Part shown: positions 12,983 through 20,479 of the stretch, piece by piece
Position numbering within the stretch: position 1 is the stretch's first letter
How the letters are laid out: each line of letters opens with the position of its first letter
Assembly (NCBI RefSeq): GCF_946885885.1
Contig: NZ_CAMPHN010000043.1
Location: 1-30,185 of the forward strand
DNA from: an uncultured Pseudomonas sp.
Lineage (GTDB): Bacteria > Pseudomonadota > Gammaproteobacteria > Pseudomonadales > Pseudomonadaceae
Direction of reading: 5' to 3'
Length of the DNA stretch: 30,185 nt
The notes under the pieces: generated by a model
What the model saw: the letters and a program-made list of their open reading frames with translations, nothing else
What the model was told of the DNA's origin: nothing
The model's database searches: none
Program-made: the position numbers and the translations under genes

Positions 12983-13004
12983 GCGCTGCCCTCGGCAGCG
13001 CTTT
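12983..13004 (+). terminator. Hairpin after epsD, possible terminator
   Basis: GCGCTGCC (12983-12990), loop CTC and GGCAGCGC (12994-13001) form a perfect 8-bp stem followed by only three T. It begins 11 bases after the epsD stop, so it probably ends the xrtB-epsI-epsD transcript, perhaps weakly. Confidence 0.55.
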
Positions 13005-13318
13005 GCCGTCTGCTATGGCAACACGTTCAGGTCATGCACCCAGCTGCCAGCTTTGCCGGCGAACCCAGCTGGCGCGCTGGCTGACATAGGCGCTTGGCTT
13101 TCTGAGCGCACCATAAGCCCCATCGTTAAATGACCCAGGCGCGACCCGATGCTGTGCTGCCGATTTCTCTTTCTGAAGCCAGCTGTGCGGTTTGCCCCGA
13201 TGAACCTGCAATGGCGTGGCTCGGGTAAGATCCGAGGCCGTGAGTCGCAGCACCAAGCGCACCCGGATTGCATCCGGACTACCAGCCCGCTGTTGCGGGC
13301 CTTGCGCAAGAAACGCTC
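13005..13318. other. Unexplained gap between epsD and the acyl-CoA dehydrogenase
   Basis: About 315 bases contain no recognisable gene. A minus-strand frame (13013-13309, 98 codons) is open but has no convincing start signal or domain. Composition is GC-rich again, unlike the eps genes, so this is probably not part of the same insert. A small hairpin, CCGGAT-TGC-ATCCGG at 13263-13277, resembles pseudomonad REP sequences. Confidence 0.4.
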
Positions 13319-15121
13319 TTAGAACCAGGCGTCCCGCATACCCAGACAGGTGTCGTCGCGGGCTTCGAGCAACGCCAGGTCGTGGTGGCAGCTCGGCACT
13401 TCCCAGGTCAGGAAGTAGCGCGCGGCTTGCAACTTACCTTTATAGAAGTCGACGTCCGCGGGATTGCCGGCCGCCAACCCCTGTTCGGCCTTGATCGCCT
13501 GCTCCAGCCAGCGCCAGCCGATCACCATATGGCCGAAGACTTTCAGGTACAGCGCCGAGTTGGCCAGGCCCTGGTTGACCTTGCCACTCATCAAGTCGCC
13601 GAGCAGCGCCAGGGTCACCGTCGACAGCCGCGCCAGCAGTTGCTCCAGCGGTTCGCGCAGGGCATTCAGCGAGTCGTATGCGCTGGCCTGCTGGCAAGTG
13701 CCCTGGATCAGCTTGACCAGTTGCTTGAGCGCCGCACCGCCGTTCATCGACACCTTGCGCCCGAGCAGGTCGAGGGACTGGATGCCGTGGGTGCCTTCGT
13801 GGATCGGGTTGAGGCGGTTGTCGCGGTAGTACTGCTCCACCGGGTAATCGCGGGTGTAGCCGTGGCCGCCGAGAATCTGGATCGCCAGCTCGTTGGCCTT
13901 GAGGCAGAACTCCGAGGGCCAGGATTTGACGATCGGAGTGAGCAAATCGAGCAGCTCCAGGGCGGTCTGGCGCTCTTGCGCGGTTGTCAGGGTCTGGGTG
14001 TCGTCGAACAATCGCGCGGCATACAGGCCGAGATCGAAGGCGCCTTCCACGTAGGCCTTTTGCGTGAGCAGCATGCGCCGCACGTCGGCGTGCTCGACGA
14101 TCGATACTTGCGGGCTGGTCGGGTCCTTGCCGTCCGGCTGGCGGCCTTGCGGGCGCTGGCGGGCATAGTCCAGGGAATACAGGTAACCGGCGTAGCCGAG
14201 CATCACCGCGCCCATGCCGACGCCGATGCGCGCCTCGTTCATCATCTGGAACATATAGGACAGGCCGGCGTGCGGCTTGCCGACCAGGTAGCCGACGCAA
14301 TCGCCGTTATCGCCGAAATTCAATGCGGTGGAGGTAGTGCCGCGCCAGCCCATCTTGTGGAACAACCCGGCCAGCACCACGTCGTTACGCTTGCCCAGCG
14401 AGCCGTCATCGCCCACCAGAAACTTCGGCACGATAAACAGCGAGATGCCCTTCACCCCGGGCGGCGCGTCCGGCAGCTTGGCCAGCACCATGTGCACGAT
14501 GTTCTCGCTCAATGGATGGTCGCCGCCGGAGATAAAGATCTTGTTGCCCTTGATCCGGTAGCTGCCGTCGCCGGCCGGTTCGGCGCGGGTGCGGATATCC
14601 GACAGCGAGGAGCCGGCATGGGGTTCGGTCAGGGCCATGGTGCCGAAGAAGCGTCCTTCGATCATCGGTTGCAGAAAGCGCTGTTTATGCTCCTCGCTGC
14701 CGAAGGTTTCGATCAGGTTGGCCGCGCCCATGGTCAGGAATGGATAGGAAGTGGTCGCCGCGTTGGCCGATTGGAAATGCGCGAAACACGCCTGCGACAG
14801 CAGGTTCGGCAACTGCATGCCGCCGGCCTCGAACTCGCGGGTGGCGTTGAGGAAGCCAGCTTCGAGGAAGGCATCCACCGCCGGCTTGACCTCGGGGATC
14901 AGCACCGCGGCGCCGTCGACATACTCGGGCTCGTGCTCGTCGTTCTTACGGTTATGCGGGGCGAACAGGTTCTCGGCGATGCTGCGGGCGGTATCGATGG
15001 CCGCATCGAAAGTCTCGCGGCTGTGTTCGGCAAAGCGCTCGCGCTGGGTCAGGGCTTCGGCGTCGAGCACTTCATAAAGTTCGAAGGCCAGGTTGCGGGA
15101 ACTGAGCAGGGACTCGGACAT
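13319..15121 (-). CDS. Acyl-CoA dehydrogenase with C-terminal extension
   Basis: This FAD-dependent enzyme catalyses the first oxidation of fatty acyl-CoA (or a related thioester) in the cytoplasm. The 600 residues match the long Pseudomonas type, with an extra C-terminal domain beyond the roughly 380-residue core. The substrate/FAD motif TEPHAGSSLSDIRT is at about 175-188, the IKGNKIFISGGDH strand pair follows, and the catalytic base by alignment is Glu442 in NPIHEGTHGIQ. The ATG at 15121 has GGAGG 7 bases upstream. From memory this gene and the antiporter (7909-9654) are neighbours in P. aeruginosa PAO1 (PA5020/PA5021); here the exosortase genes separate them. The natural chain length is unknown. 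Confidence 0.93.
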   Translation of the reverse strand: MSESLLSSRNLAFELYEVLDAEALTQRERFAEHSRETFDAAIDTARSIAENLFAPHNRKNDEHEPEYVDGAAVLIPEVKPAVDAFLEAGFLNATREFEAGGMQLPNLLSQACFAHFQSANAATTSYPFLTMGAANLIETFGSEEHKQRFLQPMIEGRFFGTMALTEPHAGSSLSDIRTRAEPAGDGSYRIKGNKIFISGGDHPLSENIVHMVLAKLPDAPPGVKGISLFIVPKFLVGDDGSLGKRNDVVLAGLFHKMGWRGTTSTALNFGDNGDCVGYLVGKPHAGLSYMFQMMNEARIGVGMGAVMLGYAGYLYSLDYARQRPQGRQPDGKDPTSPQVSIVEHADVRRMLLTQKAYVEGAFDLGLYAARLFDDTQTLTTAQERQTALELLDLLTPIVKSWPSEFCLKANELAIQILGGHGYTRDYPVEQYYRDNRLNPIHEGTHGIQSLDLLGRKVSMNGGAALKQLVKLIQGTCQQASAYDSLNALREPLEQLLARLSTVTLALLGDLMSGKVNQGLANSALYLKVFGHMVIGWRWLEQAIKAEQGLAAGNPADVDFYKGKLQAARYFLTWEVPSCHHDLALLEARDDTCLGMRDAWF

Positions 15122-15230
15122 GGGCTACCTCCAATGGAATGGCGCCAGTCTAGGCCGCTGAATAATCAGCGCCTAGCTTCATCCATTGGCGTGATAAAGC
15201 TGCAAAACCTGCTTAGCGCAAAGTGACCTC

Positions 15231-15367
15231 TTGTAGGAGCCAGCTTGCTGGCGATGCCGTTGCTCTGCTTGAGCCTCCGCGGTCGGTAGGGTGCGCCATG
15301 CGCACCAGGCACTGTCACTTGTACCGCTACTGGCGTGGCTTTTGTATCGGTACGCGGCGCACCCTAC
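15231..15367. repeat. REP-like sequences upstream of the acyl-CoA dehydrogenase
   Basis: TTGTAGGAGCCAGCTTGCTG starts at 15231 and contains the hairpin GCCAGC-TT-GCTGGC (15239-15252), a common Pseudomonas intergenic repeat. Next to it, GTAGGGTGCGCC (15286-15297) is an exact inverted copy of GGCGCACCCTAC (15356-15367). The two blocks fill most of the 256-base gap before the tautomerase stop. Confidence 0.65.
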
Positions 15368-15377
15368 GAAGTCAGGC

Positions 15378-15587
15378 CTAGCCTTTGGCCTCGCTACGCC
15401 GCCGCTCGGTTACCGGAATGCCGCCGATGCCCCAGTTATCGGTATCCACCTCGTCGATCACCACCACGGTGGTCGCCGGGTTCTTGCCCAGTACATCGAC
15501 CAGCAGTTGCGTCGCGCCTTCGATCAACTGACGCTTCTGCTCGGCGGTGGCGCCTTCGCGGGTGATCTTGATATTCACGTAGGGCAT
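15378..15587 (-). CDS. 4-oxalocrotonate tautomerase family protein
   Basis: This small enzyme of the tautomerase superfamily uses the amino group of Pro1 (exposed after Met removal) as a general base; classical members isomerise 2-hydroxymuconate. The 69-residue chain begins MPYVNIKITREG, with Pro2 in the gene as the catalytic Pro1, an Arg near position 10-11, and a WGIGGIPV C-terminal strand. Length is normal (62-80). The ATG at 15587 lies 4 bases after the MFS gene stop, and the AGGTAA over that stop acts as its ribosome site, so the two are co-translated. The physiological substrate is unknown; the C-terminal tail (TERRRSEAKG) is slightly longer than usual. Confidence 0.9.
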   Translation of the reverse strand: MPYVNIKITREGATAEQKRQLIEGATQLLVDVLGKNPATTVVVIDEVDTDNWGIGGIPVTERRRSEAKG

Positions 15588-15591
15588 GTCA

Positions 15592-16770
15592 TTACCTCAT
15601 TTCCGATAAATGAACAGGAACCGCAAACGACCAGGCCAGGGCCCAAATCAACGCGGCGGCGCCGAGTGCAAAGCTCTGCCCGAGGCTGCCGCCCTGAGCC
15701 AGCCATTGCTCGGCCAGCCAGGGACCGGCCAATTGGGCGCCGCCGTACAGCGCGATCAAGGCGGCGGATAGGCGGGGCCCCTGGTGCGGGTGCAGGCTGC
15801 GCGCCAGGCGCTGGGTCAAAAACACGCTGCCGATAAAGCTGCCGCCGACCAGCAGCGCACAGAGCAGCACGCCGAACGACCCCGGCCACAGCAGCGGCGC
15901 GGCAGCACCGAGCGCCTGGGCGGCGTAATTGGCGAGCAGGGCGCGTCTGTCGCCCAGACGCGCGCCGAGGTGATTCCACAGGGCGATGGAAGCCAGGCTG
16001 GCCAGCGCCGTCCAACGCCAGGCGCCGCTCAACAGCGGGTCGCCCTCCGGTAGTTGTTCGCGGGCCAGTGCCGGCAGAAAAGTCATCGGCAAAATGTAAC
16101 CGAGGCCGGCGCCGGCATAGGCGAGAAACAGCGGGCTACTGGCGCGATCGAACAGCTTGGTGGTCGGCGGCCGGACGGCCAAGGCATGCGGCTGCACCTT
16201 GAGTTGGCCGAGCAGGCAGGCGCTCAGCAGCGCTATCGGCAAGGCCAGGGCCGCGGCCGGCCACCAACGCTGCGCACCGCTGAGCCAGATCGCCGGCCAG
16301 TCCGCCACGCCGCTGGAGAGCAACAGCCCGCCACCCAGGCCGAGGTAGATCAAGCCGCTGAGGCGCGTGCGTTGCTGCTGCGCCAGCCACTCCAGCACCA
16401 ACGCTGGCGCCTGGACGAACACCAGACCATTGCTGATGCCATTGGCCAGGCGCAGCCAGAGCAGGCTCTGATAGTCCTCGGTAAAACCCTGGGCCAAGGT
16501 CAGCACGGCATTCAGCAGTAGCGCCAGGGGCAGGGCGATGCGCATCCGTTGCGGCGCATACAGAGCCAGGGCGAGCAGCGCGCCGAGCAGGTAGCCGATG
16601 TAGTTCCAGGTCGCCAGGCGAGCGCCCTGTTCCAGATTGAGCAAACCGTCGTCGATCAGGTGCGGCAGCAGCGGGGTGAAGGCGAAGCGGCCGAGCCCAT
16701 GCACCACCACCAGCGCGCTGGCGCCGGCGAGCAGGGCGAGGAAGATGTGACGGGGGTGGGCTGTGGTCAT
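15592..16770 (-). CDS. MFS transporter, YbfB/YjiJ family
   Basis: This is an inner-membrane major facilitator carrier with about 12 hydrophobic helices. The amino terminus GLGRFAFTPLLPHLI is the YbfB/YjiJ family signature, and WNYIGYLLGAL at the second helix fits as well. I chose the ATG at 16770 (392 residues); an open extension back to 16815 adds a basic, non-conserved segment (RFRSRSRRLP) and overlaps the promoter region. It shares a transcript with the tautomerase and is divergent from a LysR regulator, which suggests substrate-induced control by that regulator. The cargo is not known; these proteins are often guessed to be exporters of small organic molecules. Confidence 0.85.
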   Translation of the reverse strand: MTTAHPRHIFLALLAGASALVVVHGLGRFAFTPLLPHLIDDGLLNLEQGARLATWNYIGYLLGALLALALYAPQRMRIALPLALLLNAVLTLAQGFTEDYQSLLWLRLANGISNGLVFVQAPALVLEWLAQQQRTRLSGLIYLGLGGGLLLSSGVADWPAIWLSGAQRWWPAAALALPIALLSACLLGQLKVQPHALAVRPPTTKLFDRASSPLFLAYAGAGLGYILPMTFLPALAREQLPEGDPLLSGAWRWTALASLASIALWNHLGARLGDRRALLANYAAQALGAAAPLLWPGSFGVLLCALLVGGSFIGSVFLTQRLARSLHPHQGPRLSAALIALYGGAQLAGPWLAEQWLAQGGSLGQSFALGAAALIWALAWSFAVPVHLSEMR

Positions 16771-16824
16771 GGGGAGCCGCCTGGATCGAGATCTGAACCT
16801 TAGCGGTTGTGCCAATTCGACTGG

Positions 16825-16866
16825 TAGTGAAAAATACTGCGACTATTTTTCACTAATAGTGAATAG
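16825..16866. promoter_or_regulatory. Palindromic operator in the MFS/LysR divergent promoter
   Basis: TAGTGAAAAAT (16825-16835) and ATTTTTCACTA (16845-16855) are perfect 11-base inverted arms around a 9-base spacer. Immediately beyond, CACTA-A-TAGTG (16851-16861) adds a third TAGTG half-site. The array ends just before the LysR ribosome site (AGGAGG at 16865-16870). Position and symmetry are what is expected of a LysR-type autoregulatory and activation site. Confidence 0.75.
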
Positions 16867-16876
16867 GAGGCTGACC

Positions 16877-17767
16877 ATGTTGCCCTGGGAGCGGCTCAAT
16901 CCCCAATTGCTCAGGCATTTCCTCGCGCTTAGCCGCGCCGGCTCGCTGAGCGCGGCCGCCGAGCAATTGCACTGCGTGCCGTCGAATGTGTCGGCGCGCT
17001 TGCGCCAGTTGGAAAGCCAGCTCGGCGCCGTATTGTTCCAGCGCCAGGCTCAACGTCTGCGCCTGACCCCGGCGGGCGAGCGCCTGGTGAGTTACGCCGA
17101 ACAACTGGAGCAGCTGTGCCAGGCCGCTTGGCGCAGCGTGCAGGAGGACGTCTGGGCCGGCGAGCTGCGCCTGGGCTCGATGGAAACCACCGCCGCGGTG
17201 CGTTTGCCCGAAGTGCTGGCGGCCTTTCACCGCGACGCGCCGCGGGTCGATGTCAGCCTGCTGACCGGCACCAGTCGCCACCTGATCGAGCAGGTGCTGG
17301 CCGGGCGCCTTGATGCCGCCCTGATCGGCGGCCCCTTCGAACACCCACTGTTGCACGGCGAGGTGATCTGGCGCGAGGAATTGATGCTGGTGTTACCGGC
17401 CAGCCCTGCCGGCGAAGCTTTGCTGCAAGGGTCGGTAAGCCTGCTCGGCTTTCCCGCGGGCTGCCACTACCGCGAGCGCCTGGAGCAGTGGAGCGAACGC
17501 CATGCCGTGCAGATCGGCGCGCGCCAGAGCTACGGGTCCATCGACGCCATCCTCGGCGGTATTGCCGCCGGCATGGGCATCGGCATGCTGCCGCGCAGCC
17601 TGCTGCAACTGCACCCGCGCGGTCGCCTGGTGGCCGCCAAGGTCATCGACAGCGACTTGGCCGCGGCGCCGACCTTGCTGATGCGCCGCCGCGCCGCCCC
17701 GAGCCACCCTGCGCTGGAGCATCTGCTCGAACTATTACGCGCCCAGCCGCTGCAATCGGTCGCTTGA
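16877..17767 (+). CDS. LysR-family transcriptional regulator
   Basis: This is a cytoplasmic DNA-binding regulator. The ATG at 16877 (296 residues, normal for the family) has AGGAGG 6 bases upstream; an open extension to 16763 would run through the operator and is rejected. The winged helix-turn-helix occupies about residues 10-65 (FLALSRAGSLSAAAEQL, then NVSARLRQLESQLG with FQR), and the two-lobed effector-binding domain about 90-290, including GIAAGMGIGMLPRS typical of the second lobe. It is divergent from the MFS/tautomerase pair and likely controls it and itself through the palindrome at 16825-16855. The effector is not known. Confidence 0.93.
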   Translation: MLPWERLNPQLLRHFLALSRAGSLSAAAEQLHCVPSNVSARLRQLESQLGAVLFQRQAQRLRLTPAGERLVSYAEQLEQLCQAAWRSVQEDVWAGELRLGSMETTAAVRLPEVLAAFHRDAPRVDVSLLTGTSRHLIEQVLAGRLDAALIGGPFEHPLLHGEVIWREELMLVLPASPAGEALLQGSVSLLGFPAGCHYRERLEQWSERHAVQIGARQSYGSIDAILGGIAAGMGIGMLPRSLLQLHPRGRLVAAKVIDSDLAAAPTLLMRRRAAPSHPALEHLLELLRAQPLQSVA

Positions 17768-17786
17768 GCGATGCGGCAACCTTTTG

Positions 17787-17828
17787 TAGGAGGCGCGCCC
17801 CCGCGGCGAATGCAGCCCGCAGGGCTGC
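17787..17828. repeat. REP-like hairpin after the LysR gene
   Basis: TTGTAGGAGGCGCGCCCCCG resembles pseudomonad intergenic repeats. It is followed by the perfect hairpin GCAGCCC-GCA-GGGCTGC (17812-17828). No T tract follows, so this is not a standard terminator. Confidence 0.5.
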
Positions 17829-17982
17829 CTACCGGTTGTTGCGGGGTATGGCAAAAACTCGCCCACCAGGTCGCGAAATACCGCCCGGATCCTCCAGCAG
17901 TTCGCGCCTGGTGATACAACACCTAACGGGTACGTAGCCTTGCCAACGCCCTGTTAAACTGCGCGGCCACAGGAGTCCCTCT

Positions 17983-18828
17983 ATGAACTACCGCCACGCC
18001 TTCCACGCCGGCAACCACGCCGATGTACTGAAACACTATGTGTTGAGCCGCCTGATCGCCCTGCTGTCACGCAAGGAGGCGCCTTTCGCCTACCTCGACA
18101 GCCACGCCGGCGTCGGTCTCTACGACCTGCAAGGCGACCAGGCCAGCCGCACCGGCGAATGGCTGCAAGGCATCGACCGCCTGTGGCATGCCGAGGATGT
18201 GCCCGATCCGTTGCTCGACTACCTGGAAGTGATCCGCGCCATGAACCCCGATGGCGTGTTGCGCCACTACCCCGGCTCCCCCGAATTGGCGCGCATTCTT
18301 TCCCGCGAACAGGACCGCCTGCACCTCAACGAAAAACACCCGGAAGACGGCCGCCTGCTCAAGGAAAACATGCACGGCGACCGCCGCGTCGCGGTACACC
18401 TCGGCGAAGGCTGGCACGTCCCCCGCGCCCTGCTGCCGACCCGGGAAAAGCGCGCGCTACTGCTGATCGACCCGCCGTTCGAACAAGCCGACGAACAGGA
18501 ACGCTGCGTGCAAGCGCTGAACGACGCCATCGGCCGCATGCGCCAGGCCGTGGTCGCGATCTGGTATCCGATCAAAGATCTGAACCAACTCAAACGCTTC
18601 TACCGCGACCTGCAAAAAAGCCCCGCACCGAAATTGTTGCGCGTCGAGTTGTACGTACAGGCCGCCGACGACGCCCAGCGCCTGAACGGCTCCGGCCTGG
18701 TCATCAGCAACCCGCCATGGGGCCTGGAAGATGAGTTGAAACAGGTACTGCCATGGCTGACCAGTCTCCTTCGGCAAGGGCAGGATGGCTGGCGGGTGGA
18801 TTGGTTGATCGAGGAAAAGGCCCCGTAG
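17983..18828 (+). CDS. rlmJ: 23S rRNA (adenine(2030)-N6)-methyltransferase RlmJ
   Basis: RlmJ uses S-adenosylmethionine to methylate A2030 of 23S rRNA before ribosome assembly. The 281 residues match the family (about 280). The characteristic start MNYRHAFHAGNHADVLKH, the cofactor-site motif YLDSHAGVGLYDL at about 37-49, and the catalytic LLIDPPFEQ (DPPF) at about 160-168 are all present; a second NPPWG motif lies at about 243-247. AGGAG 8-9 bases upstream supports the ATG at 17983. It stands alone between the LysR gene and a convergent gene. Its TAG stop at 18826 falls inside a REP-like repeat that continues into the gap. Confidence 0.95.
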   Translation: MNYRHAFHAGNHADVLKHYVLSRLIALLSRKEAPFAYLDSHAGVGLYDLQGDQASRTGEWLQGIDRLWHAEDVPDPLLDYLEVIRAMNPDGVLRHYPGSPELARILSREQDRLHLNEKHPEDGRLLKENMHGDRRVAVHLGEGWHVPRALLPTREKRALLLIDPPFEQADEQERCVQALNDAIGRMRQAVVAIWYPIKDLNQLKRFYRDLQKSPAPKLLRVELYVQAADDAQRLNGSGLVISNPPWGLEDELKQVLPWLTSLLRQGQDGWRVDWLIEEKAP

Positions 18829-18857
18829 GATGGGTTGAGCGTAGCGATACCCATCGC
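18825..18857. repeat. REP-like element overlapping the rlmJ stop
   Basis: GATGGGT (18829-18835) and ACCCATC (18849-18855) flank TGAGCGTAGCGAT. This is the widespread GTAGGATGGGTTGAGCG...TACCCATC intergenic repeat. Its GTAG start supplies the rlmJ stop codon. Confidence 0.75.
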
Positions 18858-18879
18858 ATTGCTCATGACTACGTCGTCC

Positions 18880-19353
18880 TTAATGTTGCTGCAGCTGCGC
18901 CTGCTTGGCGCGTTCGACGTATTGCTGATACTGGGGAATGGCTATGGCTGCCAGGATGCCAATCACGGCGACGAAGATGAACGCGCAGACTATCGCCAGT
19001 ACCGCGTTAGAGCCACTTTTGACGTTGCCGTACTTGCGCTGCCAGTTACTCTCATTGGTGCAGAAAAACACGATGCTCTCGATCAAGGAAACAATGGAAG
19101 GTATTCCGCTTCCCCAAAACAGCAGATAAAACACCCCCCACCATTGCCCCAGGTAGAAACGGTGAATGCCGAGGCCACCCAGGAAAAGCGCCAACACGCC
19201 GGCGGTGATTTTGCTTTTGGGGTTGAGATTTTGGCTGGCCAGACAGCTCGGGCATTGGTTCGCATCGGCGGCTATCTTACTGCCGCACTGGCGGCAAAAT
19301 ACGCTGGCGATGGTCAAGTCGGCCTGAGGGGCCTGATAGGGCTGGGCATCCAT
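18880..19353 (-). CDS. Zinc-ribbon / TM2-domain membrane protein with pilin-like C-terminal helix
   Basis: The 157-residue product from the ATG at 19353 has three parts. A zinc ribbon carries Cys20, Cys23, Cys34 and Cys37 (CRQC ... CPSC). A TM2 domain follows (about 48-97), with ALFLGGLGIHRFYLGQWWGV and a second helix. The carboxyl end (about 118-151) reads GILAAIAIPQYQQYVERAKQ, closely like the conserved N-terminal helix of type IV pilins, including the IPQYQ turn, but placed internally and without the Gly-Phe-Thr-Leu-Ile-Glu processing site. A longer frame to 19458 adds residues without a ribosome site. No function is known; TM2 proteins are small membrane proteins of diverse roles. It is convergent with rlmJ and separate from the next gene by about 220 bases. 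Confidence 0.8.
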   Translation of the reverse strand: MDAQPYQAPQADLTIASVFCRQCGSKIAADANQCPSCLASQNLNPKSKITAGVLALFLGGLGIHRFYLGQWWGVFYLLFWGSGIPSIVSLIESIVFFCTNESNWQRKYGNVKSGSNAVLAIVCAFIFVAVIGILAAIAIPQYQQYVERAKQAQLQQH

Positions 19354-19536
19354 GATCGTAGTCTTCCATTTCGGTTGGGCGCGCACTCTATCAAGGCAAT
19401 TTGATATCGCCAAGGTCGGGCAGTTGGCTGTTTGGTGTTCCGGAAAGAGAAACCGCAACCGCCACCCCCGGCTGGCTGAAAGCTGGAGTGAGGAGGGGGT
19501 GACCGGGGAATGGCCCTGCTTTGAGCGCTCACTAGA

Positions 19537-19564
19537 GCCAGGTTACTGAGTGCAATAACCTGGC
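19537..19564. other. Inverted repeat downstream of the 219-residue secreted protein gene
   Basis: GCCAGGTTA (19537-19545) and TAACCTGGC (19556-19564) are perfect 9-base arms around a 10-base loop, 12 bases past the stop of the gene at 19577. It may act as a terminator or mRNA-stabilising hairpin, though no clear T run follows on the minus strand. Confidence 0.45.
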
Positions 19565-19576
19565 CTGGCTAGGGTG

Positions 19577-20236
19577 TTATTGCGCTTTGCCGTAGATGGT
19601 TACTACCACTTCATCATTGGTGCGTACATCCAAACCTTGTTTCTTGCAGTCGATGCTGACCGAGTTGGTTTTGAACGTCAGCCGTTGCCCTGTGGTTCTG
19701 TTCTGGCAGGATGCCTTGAGTGTATTTACACCATTGACATCGACGCCCATCGGCGGAACCAAGTTGTAGTTAATTGCGCCGTGAAGTGCGGCGACATTAC
19801 CTTCGCAATGCTGTTCGAATGTTGCGCTTAACGAGGTCAAGGTTCCATCGGTGTCATAGGACACTTCGCTTACTTTGAACTTTCCGGTAAGCGTATTGCA
19901 GCCTCGCCCATTGCCGCTAAAGTTGAGGCCCGGTTTGTCGGCCGGTTGAAAGGGGAAGCGCGCGGCCTGCTCGTAGACTCCAGGCTGTATTTGCGCATTT
20001 CCAGGGGCAGCCAGATCCAGTGTCCACCATGTATTGCTGTTTGTGATCGAGACCGTGATGCCCTTGTCGAAGTTGGTCGAATACTTGAATGCCGAGTCGA
20101 CATCCGTATAAGTGTAGTTTTGGCCTTGGCCGATATAGTCGCCGGGCTCGCTTGTCAGTGTCAGCTGGCTACCTGCAGTGGCAATCGAGCTGGCTGTTAT
20201 AAGTAACGAGGTGGCCAAGTATTTAAGGCTTTGCAT
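19577..20236 (-). CDS. Secreted protein of unknown function
   Basis: I do not recognise a named family. The 219-residue product has a clear Sec signal peptide (MQSLKYLATSLLITASSIATA, probable cleavage after residue 21), and a mature part rich in beta-strand, Thr, Asn and Gly. Four cysteines (113, 144, 177, 197) could form two disulfides. Motifs GDYIGQGQ (about 32-39), PFQPADKPGLNFSGNGRGCN (about 95-114) and FEQHCEG (140-146) look like conserved blocks of secreted proteins I have seen in other proteobacteria, but I cannot name the domain. The ATG at 20236 has AAGGA about 8 bases upstream. A counted sample at 20041-20100 is 30 of 60 G+C, lower than the core genes, so recent acquisition is possible. 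Expected location: periplasm or outside. Confidence 0.8.
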   Translation of the reverse strand: MQSLKYLATSLLITASSIATAGSQLTLTSEPGDYIGQGQNYTYTDVDSAFKYSTNFDKGITVSITNSNTWWTLDLAAPGNAQIQPGVYEQAARFPFQPADKPGLNFSGNGRGCNTLTGKFKVSEVSYDTDGTLTSLSATFEQHCEGNVAALHGAINYNLVPPMGVDVNGVNTLKASCQNRTTGQRLTFKTNSVSIDCKKQGLDVRTNDEVVVTIYGKAQ

Positions 20237-20479
20237 ACGTCATTCCTTGAGGTTTAAGTTACACGGCCATGTGCAAATGCATGTCAAACGTCGGTAATGC
20301 ATGGTACGGCTGGAGGCCGTATTAAATCCGAAGATGGTTCAGGTCCGTGGGTTGGGAAGATTAGCACGCGGACAACTACCCTAGTTGTGGCGGCTTAAAA
20401 GTGTGATCTGCGTCGCTCTGTGCGCCTTTTTGAGCGGCATCGCACGGTCTGTACTCCCCGTACGACGCCATCGGTTTCA

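Noticed and set aside
13013..13309. 98-codon minus-strand frame between epsD and the acyl-CoA dehydrogenase
   Set aside because: No convincing ribosome site, domain or signal; composition looks like non-coding repeat sequence.
13268..15226. 652-codon open frame on the plus strand opposite the acyl-CoA dehydrogenase gene
   Set aside because: It mirrors the codon pattern of the real gene and shows Gln/Val/Ala-rich low-complexity protein; no start signal or domain.
16763..16876. N-terminal extension of the LysR gene to base 16763
   Set aside because: It would translate through the operator, overlaps the divergent MFS start, and the ATG at 16877 has a perfect ribosome site.
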